Below are positions 15,872 to 24,701 of a DNA stretch of 64,000 bases, piece after piece. The stretch comes from JBPCQA01 sp050998615 (GTDB taxonomy: Bacteria > Actinomycetota > Actinomycetes > Propionibacteriales > Nocardioidaceae), in assembly GCA_050998615.1 (NCBI GenBank), contig JBPCQA010000059.1, positions 36,551 to 100,550 of the forward strand, in the 5' to 3' direction. Below the pieces are notes generated by a model. It saw only the letters and a list, made by a program, of their open reading frames with translations, had not been told where the DNA came from and searched no databases. The first letter of the stretch is position 1, and the number at the start of each line of letters is the position of its first letter. The position numbers and the translations under genes were made by a program.

Positions 15872-16981
15872 ATGTCGACACCGCTCTTTCGCAAGGCGCT
15901 TGAGACGATCCCTGCCTACAAACCAGGCAAGCCCCCAACCCCGGGCGCGGCAGCGTCGTACAAGCTCTCGAGCAACGAGAACCCGTATCCGCCGCTGCCC
16001 GGAGTCATCGACCAAGCCGTGGGTGCCCTGGCGACGATGAACCGCTATCCCGACATGGGAGTGGCGGAGCTGCATGCCGCGCTGGCCAAAAAGTACGCCG
16101 TCTCGATCGACGAAGTCGCCTCGGGGGCGGGATCGGTCGCCGTGTTCTACCATCTCTTGCAGGCAAGCTGCGAAGCAGGTGACGAGGTCGTCTACGCCTG
16201 GCGCTCGTTCGAGGCGTACCCGATCGCGGTCGGGTTGACCGGAGCCCGCAGTTTGACGGTGCCGGTCGACGCTGAGGCCCGGCACGATCTGCCGGCCATG
16301 CTGACCGCCATCACGGAGAGAACCAAGGCGGTGGTCGTCTGCACACCCAACAACCCCACCGGCCCGGCTGTGCATCGAGACGAGCTGGTCGAGTTTCTCG
16401 ACGCCGTCCCGAAGAGCCTCCTGGTCGTCCTCGATGAGGCATATCGCGAGTTCGTCACCGACCCCGACGCGGCCGATGGGCTGGCGGTGGCGGAGGGACG
16501 CGACAACGTAGTCGTGCTGCGGACGTTCTCGAAGGCGTACGGCATGGCTGGTCTTCGAGTGGGTTTCGCCATCGGTCCGGCTGAGATCACCGCGGCGATC
16601 CGCAAGTGTGCTCTTCCGTTTGGCGTCTCTACGGTGGCGCAGGCCGCCGCGGTGGCTTCGCTCGAGGCCGAAGACGAGCTCTTGCGACGCGTAACCGCGG
16701 TGGTCGCGGAGCGGGAACGCGTCACTGCCGCGCTCACCCGCCAGGGATGGGACGTGCCCGATGCGCAGGGCAACTTCGTCTGGCTCGGCCTAGGCGACGA
16801 CGCCGCTGCCTTTGCCGGCGCTTGCGACGCTGCCGGGGTCGCCGTACGCCCGTTCCAAGGTGATGGAGTGCGGATCACGGTGGGTGAGCCCGAGGCCAAC
16901 GACCTGCTCCTCGGCGTCAGCCAGCAGTGGCGAACTCTCCGGGGGCCCTCACATGAAGTGATTAAGACCGACCTGCAATAG
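15872..16981 (+). CDS. pat: Pat/HisC-type PLP aminotransferase (aromatic amino acid or histidinol-phosphate)
   Basis: 369-residue fold-type I aminotransferase. SSNENPYPPLPGVI at the start and YAWRSFEAYPI are typical of the actinobacterial Pat/HisC2 branch. NNPTGP and LDEAYREF follow, and the PLP lysine lies in TFSKAYGMAGLRVGFAIG (about residue 221). It transfers the amino group from glutamate to an aromatic keto acid, or acts on histidinol phosphate. No other his genes are nearby, which favours Pat. ATG 15872 has no clear SD. Confidence 0.85.
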   Translation: MSTPLFRKALETIPAYKPGKPPTPGAAASYKLSSNENPYPPLPGVIDQAVGALATMNRYPDMGVAELHAALAKKYAVSIDEVASGAGSVAVFYHLLQASCEAGDEVVYAWRSFEAYPIAVGLTGARSLTVPVDAEARHDLPAMLTAITERTKAVVVCTPNNPTGPAVHRDELVEFLDAVPKSLLVVLDEAYREFVTDPDAADGLAVAEGRDNVVVLRTFSKAYGMAGLRVGFAIGPAEITAAIRKCALPFGVSTVAQAAAVASLEAEDELLRRVTAVVAERERVTAALTRQGWDVPDAQGNFVWLGLGDDAAAFAGACDAAGVAVRPFQGDGVRITVGEPEANDLLLGVSQQWRTLRGPSHEVIKTDLQ

Positions 16982-17012
16982 GTGGTCACGGCACTAGCCA
17001 CCCAGCGGTTGT

Positions 17013-17207
17013 TCAGATGCTCTTGCGCCGAAACGTCCGGCCAACTGTCGGCTCGGTCGCCCCATGTGACTTGTCGGAGCCATCATGCTCCGCCGACTCG
17101 GCACTGGCATGGTGTTGTTGCCGTTGTTTGCGCTCCAGGGCCTCCTTGAACTTTCGCTTCACCTCGTCGGGCTCGGCGCTTGGCGTTTCGGCGTCCGGAT
17201 GAGCCAT
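17013..17207 (-). CDS. DUF5302 family protein
   Basis: 64 residues: EVKRKFKEALERKQRQQ, a His/Ser/Lys-rich middle and the ending RTFRRKSI, the hallmark of the small DUF5302 proteins of Actinomycetota. ATG 17207 is chosen because GTGGAGGATGCG precedes it on minus; the longer open frame to 17369 crosses a tRNA-like 3' fragment. Function unknown. Confidence 0.8.
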   Translation of the reverse strand: MAHPDAETPSAEPDEVKRKFKEALERKQRQQHHASAESAEHDGSDKSHGATEPTVGRTFRRKSI

Positions 17208-17224
17208 CGCATCCTCCACGAGTC

Positions 17225-17252
17225 GGGGGTTTGAATCCTCCCCAGGTTGCCA
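17225..17252 (+). other. tRNA 3'-end-like fragment (T arm, acceptor strand, CCA)
   Basis: GGGGG-TTTGAAT-CCTCC forms a T arm, followed by CCAGGTT, G and CCA. The matching acceptor strand AACCTGG is not found upstream, so there is no whole tRNA. It may be an attachment-site relic of a tRNA-targeting element, or chance. Confidence 0.4.
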
Positions 17253-17359
17253 CGTTTTCGCACTCGAGACTAGCCGATGTGTTGCGCAAGGTGGCGACGT
17301 ACGGCAGGTCATGAAGAGCTCAGCGTCGGATCGTGCCGCCAGGTGACGAGACAAACCGC

Positions 17360-17390
17360 TTGTGGGCATGTCACAGGCATCCGGTAGAGT
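17360..17390 (+). promoter_or_regulatory. Possible promoter for the ABC exporter operon
   Basis: TTGTGG (17360-17365) and TAGAGT (17385-17390) are 19 bases apart, about 130 bases before the ABC start at 17519. Weak match only. Confidence 0.25.
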
Positions 17391-17518
17391 GACGCTTACA
17401 CAGACCCGGTCGTCTGGACGTCACGGGGCAACCCTTGTGTGACGTTTGACCAGTCGCCTGCCAGTCACGCCACGTCTCACAGCCGCGTTGACATCGCCAA
17501 GGAGGACAACGCCCACTG

Positions 17519-19336
17519 ATGCCCTCGTCCGTTGCTGCCAATCCCGAGACAGCATCTATGCTGCTACCCAAACGGGGCGTCCGCTCGCTGTGGCGGCTTC
17601 GGCGCTACATGGCGCCGTACAAGCGGTCCTTGATAATCATGGGCGCCAGCGCGATTGTCGGCGTCTTCGTCAGCCTGTCGATCCCGTTGGTGACCAAGGC
17701 GATGATCGACGGCCCGATCACCGAACACCGGGTCGGGCCGATCCTCCCCCTCGGGTTGCTGGCGCTGGCGCTCGGCGTGGTCGAGGCCGGCCTGGTGCTG
17801 ATCCGCCGCTGGGTTCAGGCGCGCGCTGTGCTCGGCTTCGAGACGGCCATCCGCAATGACCTCTACCGGCACATGCAAGACCTGCCGATGGAGTTCCACG
17901 GTCGCTGGCAGAGCGGCCAACTGCTCTCCCGCGTCACCGTCGATCTGAGCGCGCTGCGGCGGTTCATGGGCTTTGGCGTGCTGTTCTTGTTCGTCAACGT
18001 GTTGCAGTTGACCGTCGTGACGTTGCTGCTGCTGAAGTTGTTTTGGCCGCTCGGTGTTGTGGTGGCCGCCTCGGCGGTGCCGATCATCTGGTTGAGCAAG
18101 CGATTCCAGACCAAGTACGTCGTCGTCTCCCGACGTGTGCAAGACCAACAAGGCGACGTGGCGACGACCGTCGAGGAGTCGGCGATCGGCTACCGCGTGA
18201 TCAAGTCGTTCGGGCGCACCGGCTACAGCCAGGGCAAGTTCGGAGACCTTACCGGCAAGCTCTACGACACCTCGATGGAGAAGGTGCGCCTCTCGTCGGC
18301 GTTCTGGACGTTCTTGGAGATCATCCCCAACATCAGCCTTGTCATCGTGTTGCTGCTCGGCGCGCTGGCCGTCGGGCAGGGCTCGCTCACGCTCGGCACG
18401 CTGGTCGCGTTCATCACGTTGATGCTGCAGCTGATCTGGCCGATTGAGTCACTCGGCTTCATTTTGGCGATGGCCCAAGAAGCGATGACCGCGTCGGACC
18501 GGGTGCTCGAGATCTTCGACACGAAGTCGTCGGTGGTCAGCGGCCAGCGCACCCTCGACCGAGCCGCCGGACACCTGCGCTTCGATGGTGTGGACTTCGC
18601 GTACCCCGACTCCGACGAGCTCGTGTTGCGCGACATCAACCTTGAGGTGTTCCCGGGCGAGACGGTGGCGATTGTCGGGGCGACCGGCTCTGGCAAGAGC
18701 TCCCTCACCGCGCTGGTGCCTCGGTTGTACGACGTCACCGCCGGTCGCATCACCATCGACGGCGTCGACATCAGGGAGCTCACGTTGCCGTCGTTGCGCA
18801 CGATCGTGGCGACCGCCTTCGAGGAGCCCACGCTGTTCTCGATGAGTGCCCGCGAGAACATCACGCTGGGGCGTCCGGACGCCAACGAAGACGACATCAT
18901 GGCGGCGATCGAGACGGCCCAGGCGGGGTTCGTCTACGACTTGCCCTGGGGGCTGGACACCAGGATCGGCGAGCAAGGCATGTCATTGTCAGGCGGTCAG
19001 CGCCAGCGGCTCGCGTTGGCGAGGGCGGTGCTGGCTGATCCGCGCATCCTGGTGCTCGACGACACGTTGTCCGCCCTGGACGTGCACACCGAGGCGCTGG
19101 TCGAGACGGCCCTGCGTCGAGTGCTGTCGCGAGCCACCGGGATCGTGGTGGCCCACCGGGCATCGACGGTGATGCTGGCCGACAAGGTAGCGCTGCTAGA
19201 CGGCGACACAATCACCCACGTCGGCAGCCATCACGAGTTGCTGGAGTCCGTGCCGGCCTACCGCGACCTGCTGGCAGCCGATGCCGACACGGACGCGCAA
19301 CTCGCCGCCTTTGAGGATGAGGGGGCGCTGCGATGA
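17519..19336 (+). CDS. ABC exporter subunit with degenerate ATP site
   Basis: 605-residue half-transporter: six TM helices (residues about 30-320), then an ATPase domain with Walker A GATGSGKSS (about 386), signature LSGGQRQRLALARA, Walker B ILVLDD and H-loop VVAHRAST. The residue after Walker B is Asp (LVLDDTLSALD), where the catalytic Glu is expected. This is the usual degenerate partner of a heterodimeric exporter. The downstream gene overlaps by four bases and encodes the other half. SD AAGGAGG precedes ATG 17519. Substrate unknown (lipids or drugs). Confidence 0.9.
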   Translation: MPSSVAANPETASMLLPKRGVRSLWRLRRYMAPYKRSLIIMGASAIVGVFVSLSIPLVTKAMIDGPITEHRVGPILPLGLLALALGVVEAGLVLIRRWVQARAVLGFETAIRNDLYRHMQDLPMEFHGRWQSGQLLSRVTVDLSALRRFMGFGVLFLFVNVLQLTVVTLLLLKLFWPLGVVVAASAVPIIWLSKRFQTKYVVVSRRVQDQQGDVATTVEESAIGYRVIKSFGRTGYSQGKFGDLTGKLYDTSMEKVRLSSAFWTFLEIIPNISLVIVLLLGALAVGQGSLTLGTLVAFITLMLQLIWPIESLGFILAMAQEAMTASDRVLEIFDTKSSVVSGQRTLDRAAGHLRFDGVDFAYPDSDELVLRDINLEVFPGETVAIVGATGSGKSSLTALVPRLYDVTAGRITIDGVDIRELTLPSLRTIVATAFEEPTLFSMSARENITLGRPDANEDDIMAAIETAQAGFVYDLPWGLDTRIGEQGMSLSGGQRQRLALARAVLADPRILVLDDTLSALDVHTEALVETALRRVLSRATGIVVAHRASTVMLADKVALLDGDTITHVGSHHELLESVPAYRDLLAADADTDAQLAAFEDEGALR

Positions 19337-21216
19337 CGACTACCCAAAACTCGTCCAAGGACTCGGCCAAGGACTCGGGCAACAGCTCGGCCAGGGACTC
19401 GGGAAAGGCATGGCGTGGCGTAGCAGCCGAGCAGGAAGACGAAATCCCCGACAGCGTTTCGCTGGTGCTCAAGGAGCGCTCACGCAAACTCCTAGGTGAG
19501 CTGTTGCGCCCACACAAGCGCATCCTCTGCTACGTCGCGGTGGCGGTGTTGCTGGAGAACGTCTCTCGGTTGTCGGTGCCCTACCTGGTCAAGGACGGCA
19601 TCGACATGGGCATCCCGCCGATCATCGCCCACCACGGCAGCCAGACGCTGTGGACGATCATCGCAATCCTGCTGGTGGCGGTCCTGGTGCAGGCCGTGAC
19701 CCGGCAGATCTTCTTGCTGCTGTCCGGCCGGATCGGTGAACAGGTCCTGGTGACCCTGCGGCGGCGGATGTTCGCGCACTTCCAGCGACTTTCCCCGGAG
19801 TTCCACGATCGCTACACGTCGGGCCGGGTCATCTCCCGACAGACGTCCGACATGGAAGCGATCTACGAGCTTCTCGAGACCGGATTCGACGGCCTCATCA
19901 CGGCGGCGCTGACGCTTTTCGGCACCGCGATCTTGCTGCTCGTGCTTGACGTCAAGCTCGGGCTCGTCGCGCTGCTGTGCTTCCCCTTCCTCTATCTGCT
20001 CACCAGATGGTTCAGGCGCGAGTCGGCCAAGACCTATCGACGTACCCGTGAAACCGTCGCGGTGGTCATCGTGCACTTCGTCGAGACGATCAACGGGATG
20101 CGAGCGGTGCAGGCGTTTCGCCGCGAGCACCGCAACCAAGACATCTTCGAATCGGTCAACGACGACTATCGGGCCGCCAACGAACGTGCCTTCCGACTGG
20201 TTGGGATGTTCATGCCCGGCATCAAGCTGATCGGCAACCTGACGATCGGTGTCGTTCTGTTGTACGGCGCCCATCTCGCGTTCGACGGTCAACTAACCGT
20301 CGGGGTGCTCGCCGCCTTCTTGCTCTACCTACGCCAGTTCTTCGAGCCCATGCAGGAAATCTCGCAGTTCTACAACACGTTCCAGTCGGCCTCCGCCGCC
20401 CTCGAGAAGCTGTCGGGTGTGCTCGAGGAGGAGCCGTCGGTGCCCGAGGCCAGCAATCCGGTCAGGCTTCCGCATCCCCGCGGGGCGCTTAGCCTCGACC
20501 ATGTCGGCTTCTCGTACGTCGAAAGCCGGCCGGTGCTGCCCGACCTCACTCTCGATGTGCCGGCAGGGCAAACGCTGGCGCTGGTCGGCACCACCGGCGC
20601 GGGGAAGACGACCCTGGCCAAACTCGTCTCACGCTTCTACGACCCCGGCATTGGGCGGATCACGTTGGACGGCGTCGACCTGCGGCAGTTGCGTGACGAC
20701 GACCTGCGCAGCGCCATCGTGATGGTCACCCAGGAGAACTTTCTCTTCAACGGCACGGTTGCCGGCAATATCTTGTTCGGCAAGCCGACCGCCACGATGG
20801 GCGAGGTGGTCGAGGCGTCGAAAGCCATCGGTGCCCATGACTTCATCGGGAGCCTGCCGCAGGGCTACGACACCGAGGTGGCGAATCGCGGCGGCCGGTT
20901 GTCGGCGGGCCAGCGCCAGCTGGTGGCTTTCGCCCGGGCGTTCTTGGCCGACCCAGCCGTGCTGATTTTGGACGAGGCCACGTCGAGTCTCGATGTGCCC
21001 TCGGAGCGATTGGTCCAGCGGGCGCTTCGGACGATCCTCGCTGATCGGACCGCGATCATTATCGCCCATCGCCTTTCCACCGTCGAAATCGCCGACCGAG
21101 TGCTGGTGATGGAGCACGGTCAAATCGTTGAAGACGGGTCTCCCGATGTCCTGATCGCGTCAGGTAACGGTCGCTTCTCCGACCTGCACGACGCCTGGCT
21201 CACCTCACTCGCCTGA
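19333..21216 (+). CDS. ABC exporter subunit with canonical catalytic glutamate
   Basis: 627 residues: an odd polar N-terminus (NSSKDSAKDSGNSSARDSGKA), six TM helices, and an ATPase domain with Walker A GTTGAGKTT (about 419), signature LSAGQRQLVAFARA, Walker B ILILDEATSSLD and H-loop IIAHRLST. It has the catalytic Glu but a non-canonical signature (LSAGQ), complementary to the upstream subunit, so one of the two ATP sites is degenerate. ATGA overlap with the upstream gene indicates one operon and a heterodimer. Confidence 0.9.
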   Translation: MTTTQNSSKDSAKDSGNSSARDSGKAWRGVAAEQEDEIPDSVSLVLKERSRKLLGELLRPHKRILCYVAVAVLLENVSRLSVPYLVKDGIDMGIPPIIAHHGSQTLWTIIAILLVAVLVQAVTRQIFLLLSGRIGEQVLVTLRRRMFAHFQRLSPEFHDRYTSGRVISRQTSDMEAIYELLETGFDGLITAALTLFGTAILLLVLDVKLGLVALLCFPFLYLLTRWFRRESAKTYRRTRETVAVVIVHFVETINGMRAVQAFRREHRNQDIFESVNDDYRAANERAFRLVGMFMPGIKLIGNLTIGVVLLYGAHLAFDGQLTVGVLAAFLLYLRQFFEPMQEISQFYNTFQSASAALEKLSGVLEEEPSVPEASNPVRLPHPRGALSLDHVGFSYVESRPVLPDLTLDVPAGQTLALVGTTGAGKTTLAKLVSRFYDPGIGRITLDGVDLRQLRDDDLRSAIVMVTQENFLFNGTVAGNILFGKPTATMGEVVEASKAIGAHDFIGSLPQGYDTEVANRGGRLSAGQRQLVAFARAFLADPAVLILDEATSSLDVPSERLVQRALRTILADRTAIIIAHRLSTVEIADRVLVMEHGQIVEDGSPDVLIASGNGRFSDLHDAWLTSLA

Positions 21217-21223
21217 GGCGTCT

Positions 21224-22198
21224 TCACTCCCGGCGTCGGGAGGCGGCATCGCGCCGCTCGGCCGACACCACGATGGCGACGGCGACAATCACCACGGCCC
21301 CGCCGAGCAGGATCGGCGGCGTCACCGGCTCAGCCAAGACGAGCCAGCCGAGGAACACCGCGACCACCGGGTTGACGTAGGCGTAGGTGGCGACCAGCGA
21401 GATCGGTGCCGCGTTCAACACCCACACGTATGCCGTGAACGCCACGACCGAGCCGAACACGACAAGGTAGCCCCATGCCAACCAGGAGTCCACGGGGGCG
21501 GCGACCGGCAGCACGTCCTCACCATGCACCGCTGCGCCGACGAGCAGGAAGACGGATCCGAAGACCATCTCGTAGACGGTGGTCACAAACGGGTCTTTCG
21601 GCAGAGTCAGCCGCGGTGTGGCCCACGAACCGAAGGACCAACACGCACTGGCGAACACGATGATCAAACACGCGCCGACCTTGACCTCGCCGCCGAGTCC
21701 GCTGGCGGTGATCAGCCCCACCAGGCCGGCGAAGCCGAGCAACACGCCAACCGTCGTACGCCGACTCGGCCGGTCCCGTGACAGCGCCCGATAGACGATC
21801 ACCCACAACGGCACGGCGGCGATCAGCAACGCGGCGATGCCGGAGGGGGCACCTTGTGACTCACCGACGGACACCATCCCGTTGCCAAGCGCCGGCAGCA
21901 GTAGGCCCAGCGCCGCGCAGCCGAGCAGCTCACGTGAAGTAGCGTGCAGGCGTCGCCAGCCGCCCCGCCAGCCGCCGTGCAATGCCAAGATCACGGCCAA
22001 CAGGATCCCCCCGCACAGGTAGCGCCAGCTGGCCGACGCCATCGGTGGAAGATCTTGCACGGTGATACGGATGGCCAGATAGGTCGAGCCCCAGACGACG
22101 TACACGATGCCCAGGGCGACGGCGATCAGCAGCGGAGACGTGGGCGGGCCGGACGCCCGAGCGGTCATGAGCGTTTGGGTAGTTTGGTCCTGTCGCAC
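21224..22198 (-). CDS. EamA/DMT-family transporter
   Basis: 324 residues with about ten TM helices in two EamA repeats: VVWGSTYLAIRITVQDLPPMASASWRYLCGG in the first, ITASGLGGEVKVGACLIIVFASACWSFGSWATPRL and SLVATYAYVNPVVAVFLGWLVLAEPVTPPILLGGAVVIVAVAIV in the second. Such proteins export amino acids or other metabolites. It converges on the ABC operon with only seven bases between. The 297 bases upstream (22199-22495) show no gene or clear regulatory site. Confidence 0.87.
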   Translation of the reverse strand: MRQDQTTQTLMTARASGPPTSPLLIAVALGIVYVVWGSTYLAIRITVQDLPPMASASWRYLCGGILLAVILALHGGWRGGWRRLHATSRELLGCAALGLLLPALGNGMVSVGESQGAPSGIAALLIAAVPLWVIVYRALSRDRPSRRTTVGVLLGFAGLVGLITASGLGGEVKVGACLIIVFASACWSFGSWATPRLTLPKDPFVTTVYEMVFGSVFLLVGAAVHGEDVLPVAAPVDSWLAWGYLVVFGSVVAFTAYVWVLNAAPISLVATYAYVNPVVAVFLGWLVLAEPVTPPILLGGAVVIVAVAIVVSAERRDAASRRRE

Positions 22199-22495
22199 CT
22201 GACCAGGTTAGCGGCAGCGACGACCACAGTCTCGCGCATTTCGGACTGCGGCTCAGCCGTGCGCACGCCGACCGTCGGCCAACGCTAATTAGGCGCCACC
22301 CTGCACGGCTCGGTACGGTTGGAGCCGTGTGGGCAATCGAGTGGCCTGCCGCACTCCGTGCGGACCGGACAGCTACCGATGGGATCGCGGGCCGCCAAAT
22401 CTGCGATGCGCCAAGCAGGCTGGCGCGACCACAAAGCTGCCGGCCACGAACAGGAGCCGCCATGGTGCCGGTGACGGCTGGGATGACACAAGGAT

Positions 22496-23704
22496 GTGCG
22501 AGTGAGCAAAGCTGAGCTAGGCCAACAGCTGGACCAAGAGCTAGACCCAAAGCTAGACCAAGGTCTGGACCAAGCAGCGGGTCACGACCCGGGGCACGAT
22601 CTTGGTGCCGTCTTCGGGCCGGGGAAGACCGCCGAAGGGCCCGAGCTGATCCAATTGCTGACGCCGGACGGCCAGCGGGTGGACCACCCGGACTTCGCGT
22701 TCGACCTCGATGACGAGGCGATCAGGGGCTTCTACCGTGACATGGTGATGACCCGGCGTATCGATACCGAGGCCACCGCGTTGCAGCGACAAGGCGAGCT
22801 GGGCATCTGGGCCAGCCTGCTTGGTCAGGAGGCCGCCCAGATCGGCAGCGGCCGCGCCATGGGTGAGCGAGACGTCGCGTTCCCGACCTACCGCGAGCAC
22901 GGCGTGGCCTGGTGTCTGGGGATAGATCCGGTGGACCTGACCGGCCTGTATCGAGGCGTGGACAACGGCAGTTGGGACCCGGTCGAGAAGAGGTTCAATC
23001 TCTACACGATTGTGATAGCCGCTCAGGCATTGCACGCCGTCGGGTACGCGATGGGCATCCAACGCGACGGCGCCGACGCCGCCGCAATCGGCTACTTCGG
23101 GGACGGCGCGACGAGTCAAGGTGACCTGAACGAGGCGTTCGTGTTTGCCAGCGTCTTCAACGCACCGGTCGTGTTCTTCTGCCAGAACAACCAATGGGCG
23201 ATCTCCGAGCCGATGGAGCGGCAGAGCAAGATCCCGCTGTACCAACGCGCGCTGGGGTTCGGCTTTCCCGGGCTTCGGGTAGACGGCAATGACGTGATCG
23301 CGGTGTACGCCGTGACGCAGGCCGCCCTGCAACGAGCCCGCGAGGGCAGCGGCCCGACGATGATCGAGGCCTACACGTACCGGATGGGCGCCCACACCAC
23401 CAACGACGACCCCAAGCGCTACCGACTTGCCGCCGAGGTCGAACAGTGGAAGCTCAAGGACCCGATCGAGCGTGTCAAGCGCTACCTCACCGACAGCGCG
23501 GGAGCCGAGGCCGACTTCTTCGACTCGATCGAGCGGGAGGCCGACGAGCTCGCCGCCCGGCTTCGCCAGGGGACGCTGGAGCTCCTCGCACCGCACGTCG
23601 CGGAGATGTTCGACCACGCCTATGCCGAGCAGACCGACCTAGTGGCCGACCAGAAGGAACAGTTCCTGCAATATCACGCCAGCTTCAGCGGAGAGGGCCA
23701 CTGA
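22496..23704 (+). CDS. pdhA: 2-oxoacid dehydrogenase E1 alpha (branched-chain or pyruvate)
   Basis: 402 residues. The ThDP-binding motif GDGATSQGDLNEAFVFASVFNAPVVFFCQNN is complete, with LGQEAAQIGSG and the phosphorylation-loop region RMGAHTTNDDPKRYR. The thiamin-dependent E1 decarboxylates a 2-oxoacid and passes the acyl group to the E2 lipoyl arm. The partner order E1a-E1b-E2 and sequence style match actinobacterial bkd/pdh operons; substrate cannot be settled. An unusual N-terminal repeat QLDQELDPKLDQGLDQ precedes the family start. GTG 22496 or 22502 may be the start. Confidence 0.88.
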   Translation: MRVSKAELGQQLDQELDPKLDQGLDQAAGHDPGHDLGAVFGPGKTAEGPELIQLLTPDGQRVDHPDFAFDLDDEAIRGFYRDMVMTRRIDTEATALQRQGELGIWASLLGQEAAQIGSGRAMGERDVAFPTYREHGVAWCLGIDPVDLTGLYRGVDNGSWDPVEKRFNLYTIVIAAQALHAVGYAMGIQRDGADAAAIGYFGDGATSQGDLNEAFVFASVFNAPVVFFCQNNQWAISEPMERQSKIPLYQRALGFGFPGLRVDGNDVIAVYAVTQAALQRAREGSGPTMIEAYTYRMGAHTTNDDPKRYRLAAEVEQWKLKDPIERVKRYLTDSAGAEADFFDSIEREADELAARLRQGTLELLAPHVAEMFDHAYAEQTDLVADQKEQFLQYHASFSGEGH

Positions 23705-23706
23705 TC

Positions 23707-24684
23707 ATGACCAGCGACATCACCCTCGGCAAGGCAGTCAACATGGGTCTGCGCCGCGCGATGGAGGATGACCCGAAGGTCGTGCTCATGGGCGAGGACA
23801 TCGGCGCGCTTGGCGGAGTCTTCCGCGTCACCGACAGCCTCCAGAAGGACTTCGGTGAGGACCGCGTCATCGACACGCCGCTGGCCGAGTCCGGGATCGT
23901 CGGTACGGCGGTCGGGCTGGCCATGCGCGGCTACCGGCCAGTCTGTGAGATCCAGTTCGACGGGTTCGTCTTCCCGGCGTACGACCAGATCGTCAGCCAG
24001 GTCGCCAAGATTCACCAGCGTTCCAAGGGTCACTACACGATGCCGATCGTGATCCGCATCCCGTTCGGCGGTGGCATCGGCGCGGTCGAGCACCACTCCG
24101 AGTCGCCCGAGGCATACTTCGCCCACACCGCCGGCCTGAAGGTGGTGGCGTGCTCCAACCCGGTCGACGCCTACTGGATGATCCAACAGGCGATTTCTTG
24201 CGACGACCCGATCATCTTCTTCGAGCCCAAGCGCCGCTACCACGAGAAGGCGGCCGTTGACGAGACGGCGACGCCGGTGCCGTTGTTCAGCTCGGTGGTG
24301 AGCCAAAGCGGCAGCGACGCGACCGTGTTGTGCTATGGCCCGATGGTCAAGACCTGCCTGCAGGCTGCCAGCGCCGCCGCCGAGGAGGGGCGCTCACTCG
24401 AAGTCATCGACCTGCGCACCCTGTCCCCGCTTGACCTCGGCCCGGTCCTGACGTCGGTGCGAAAGACCGGGCGCGTGGTCGTGGTCCACGAAGCACCGTC
24501 GAACGTCGGGCTGTCGGCCGAGCTTGCCGCCCGCATCACCGAGCGGTGTTTCTACGATCTCGAGGCGCCCGTGTTGCGGGTCACCGGCTTCGACACGCCC
24601 TACCCGCCGGCCAAGCTCGAAGAGGACTATCTGCCTGACCTCGACCGAGTGCTGGACGGCGTCGACCGAGTCTTCGCCTTCTAG
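23707..24684 (+). CDS. pdhB: 2-oxoacid dehydrogenase E1 beta
   Basis: 325 residues, starting two bases after E1 alpha. Typical transketolase-like beta subunit: GEDIGALGGVFRVTDSLQKDFGEDRVIDTPLAESGIVGTAVGLAMRG, then QFDGFVFPAYDQI and EHHSESPEAYFAHTAGLKVV. It pairs with the alpha subunit in an alpha2-beta2 E1. ATG 23707 is chosen; the longer open frame upstream lies inside the alpha gene. Confidence 0.92.
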   Translation: MTSDITLGKAVNMGLRRAMEDDPKVVLMGEDIGALGGVFRVTDSLQKDFGEDRVIDTPLAESGIVGTAVGLAMRGYRPVCEIQFDGFVFPAYDQIVSQVAKIHQRSKGHYTMPIVIRIPFGGGIGAVEHHSESPEAYFAHTAGLKVVACSNPVDAYWMIQQAISCDDPIIFFEPKRRYHEKAAVDETATPVPLFSSVVSQSGSDATVLCYGPMVKTCLQAASAAAEEGRSLEVIDLRTLSPLDLGPVLTSVRKTGRVVVVHEAPSNVGLSAELAARITERCFYDLEAPVLRVTGFDTPYPPAKLEEDYLPDLDRVLDGVDRVFAF

Positions 24685-24701
24685 TGGAACTAGGAGCAAA
24701 C

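Noticed and set aside
17083..17289. 68-codon minus ORF overlapping the DUF5302 start region
   Set aside because: It reads through the tRNA-like fragment and is out of frame with the recognisable DUF5302 protein.
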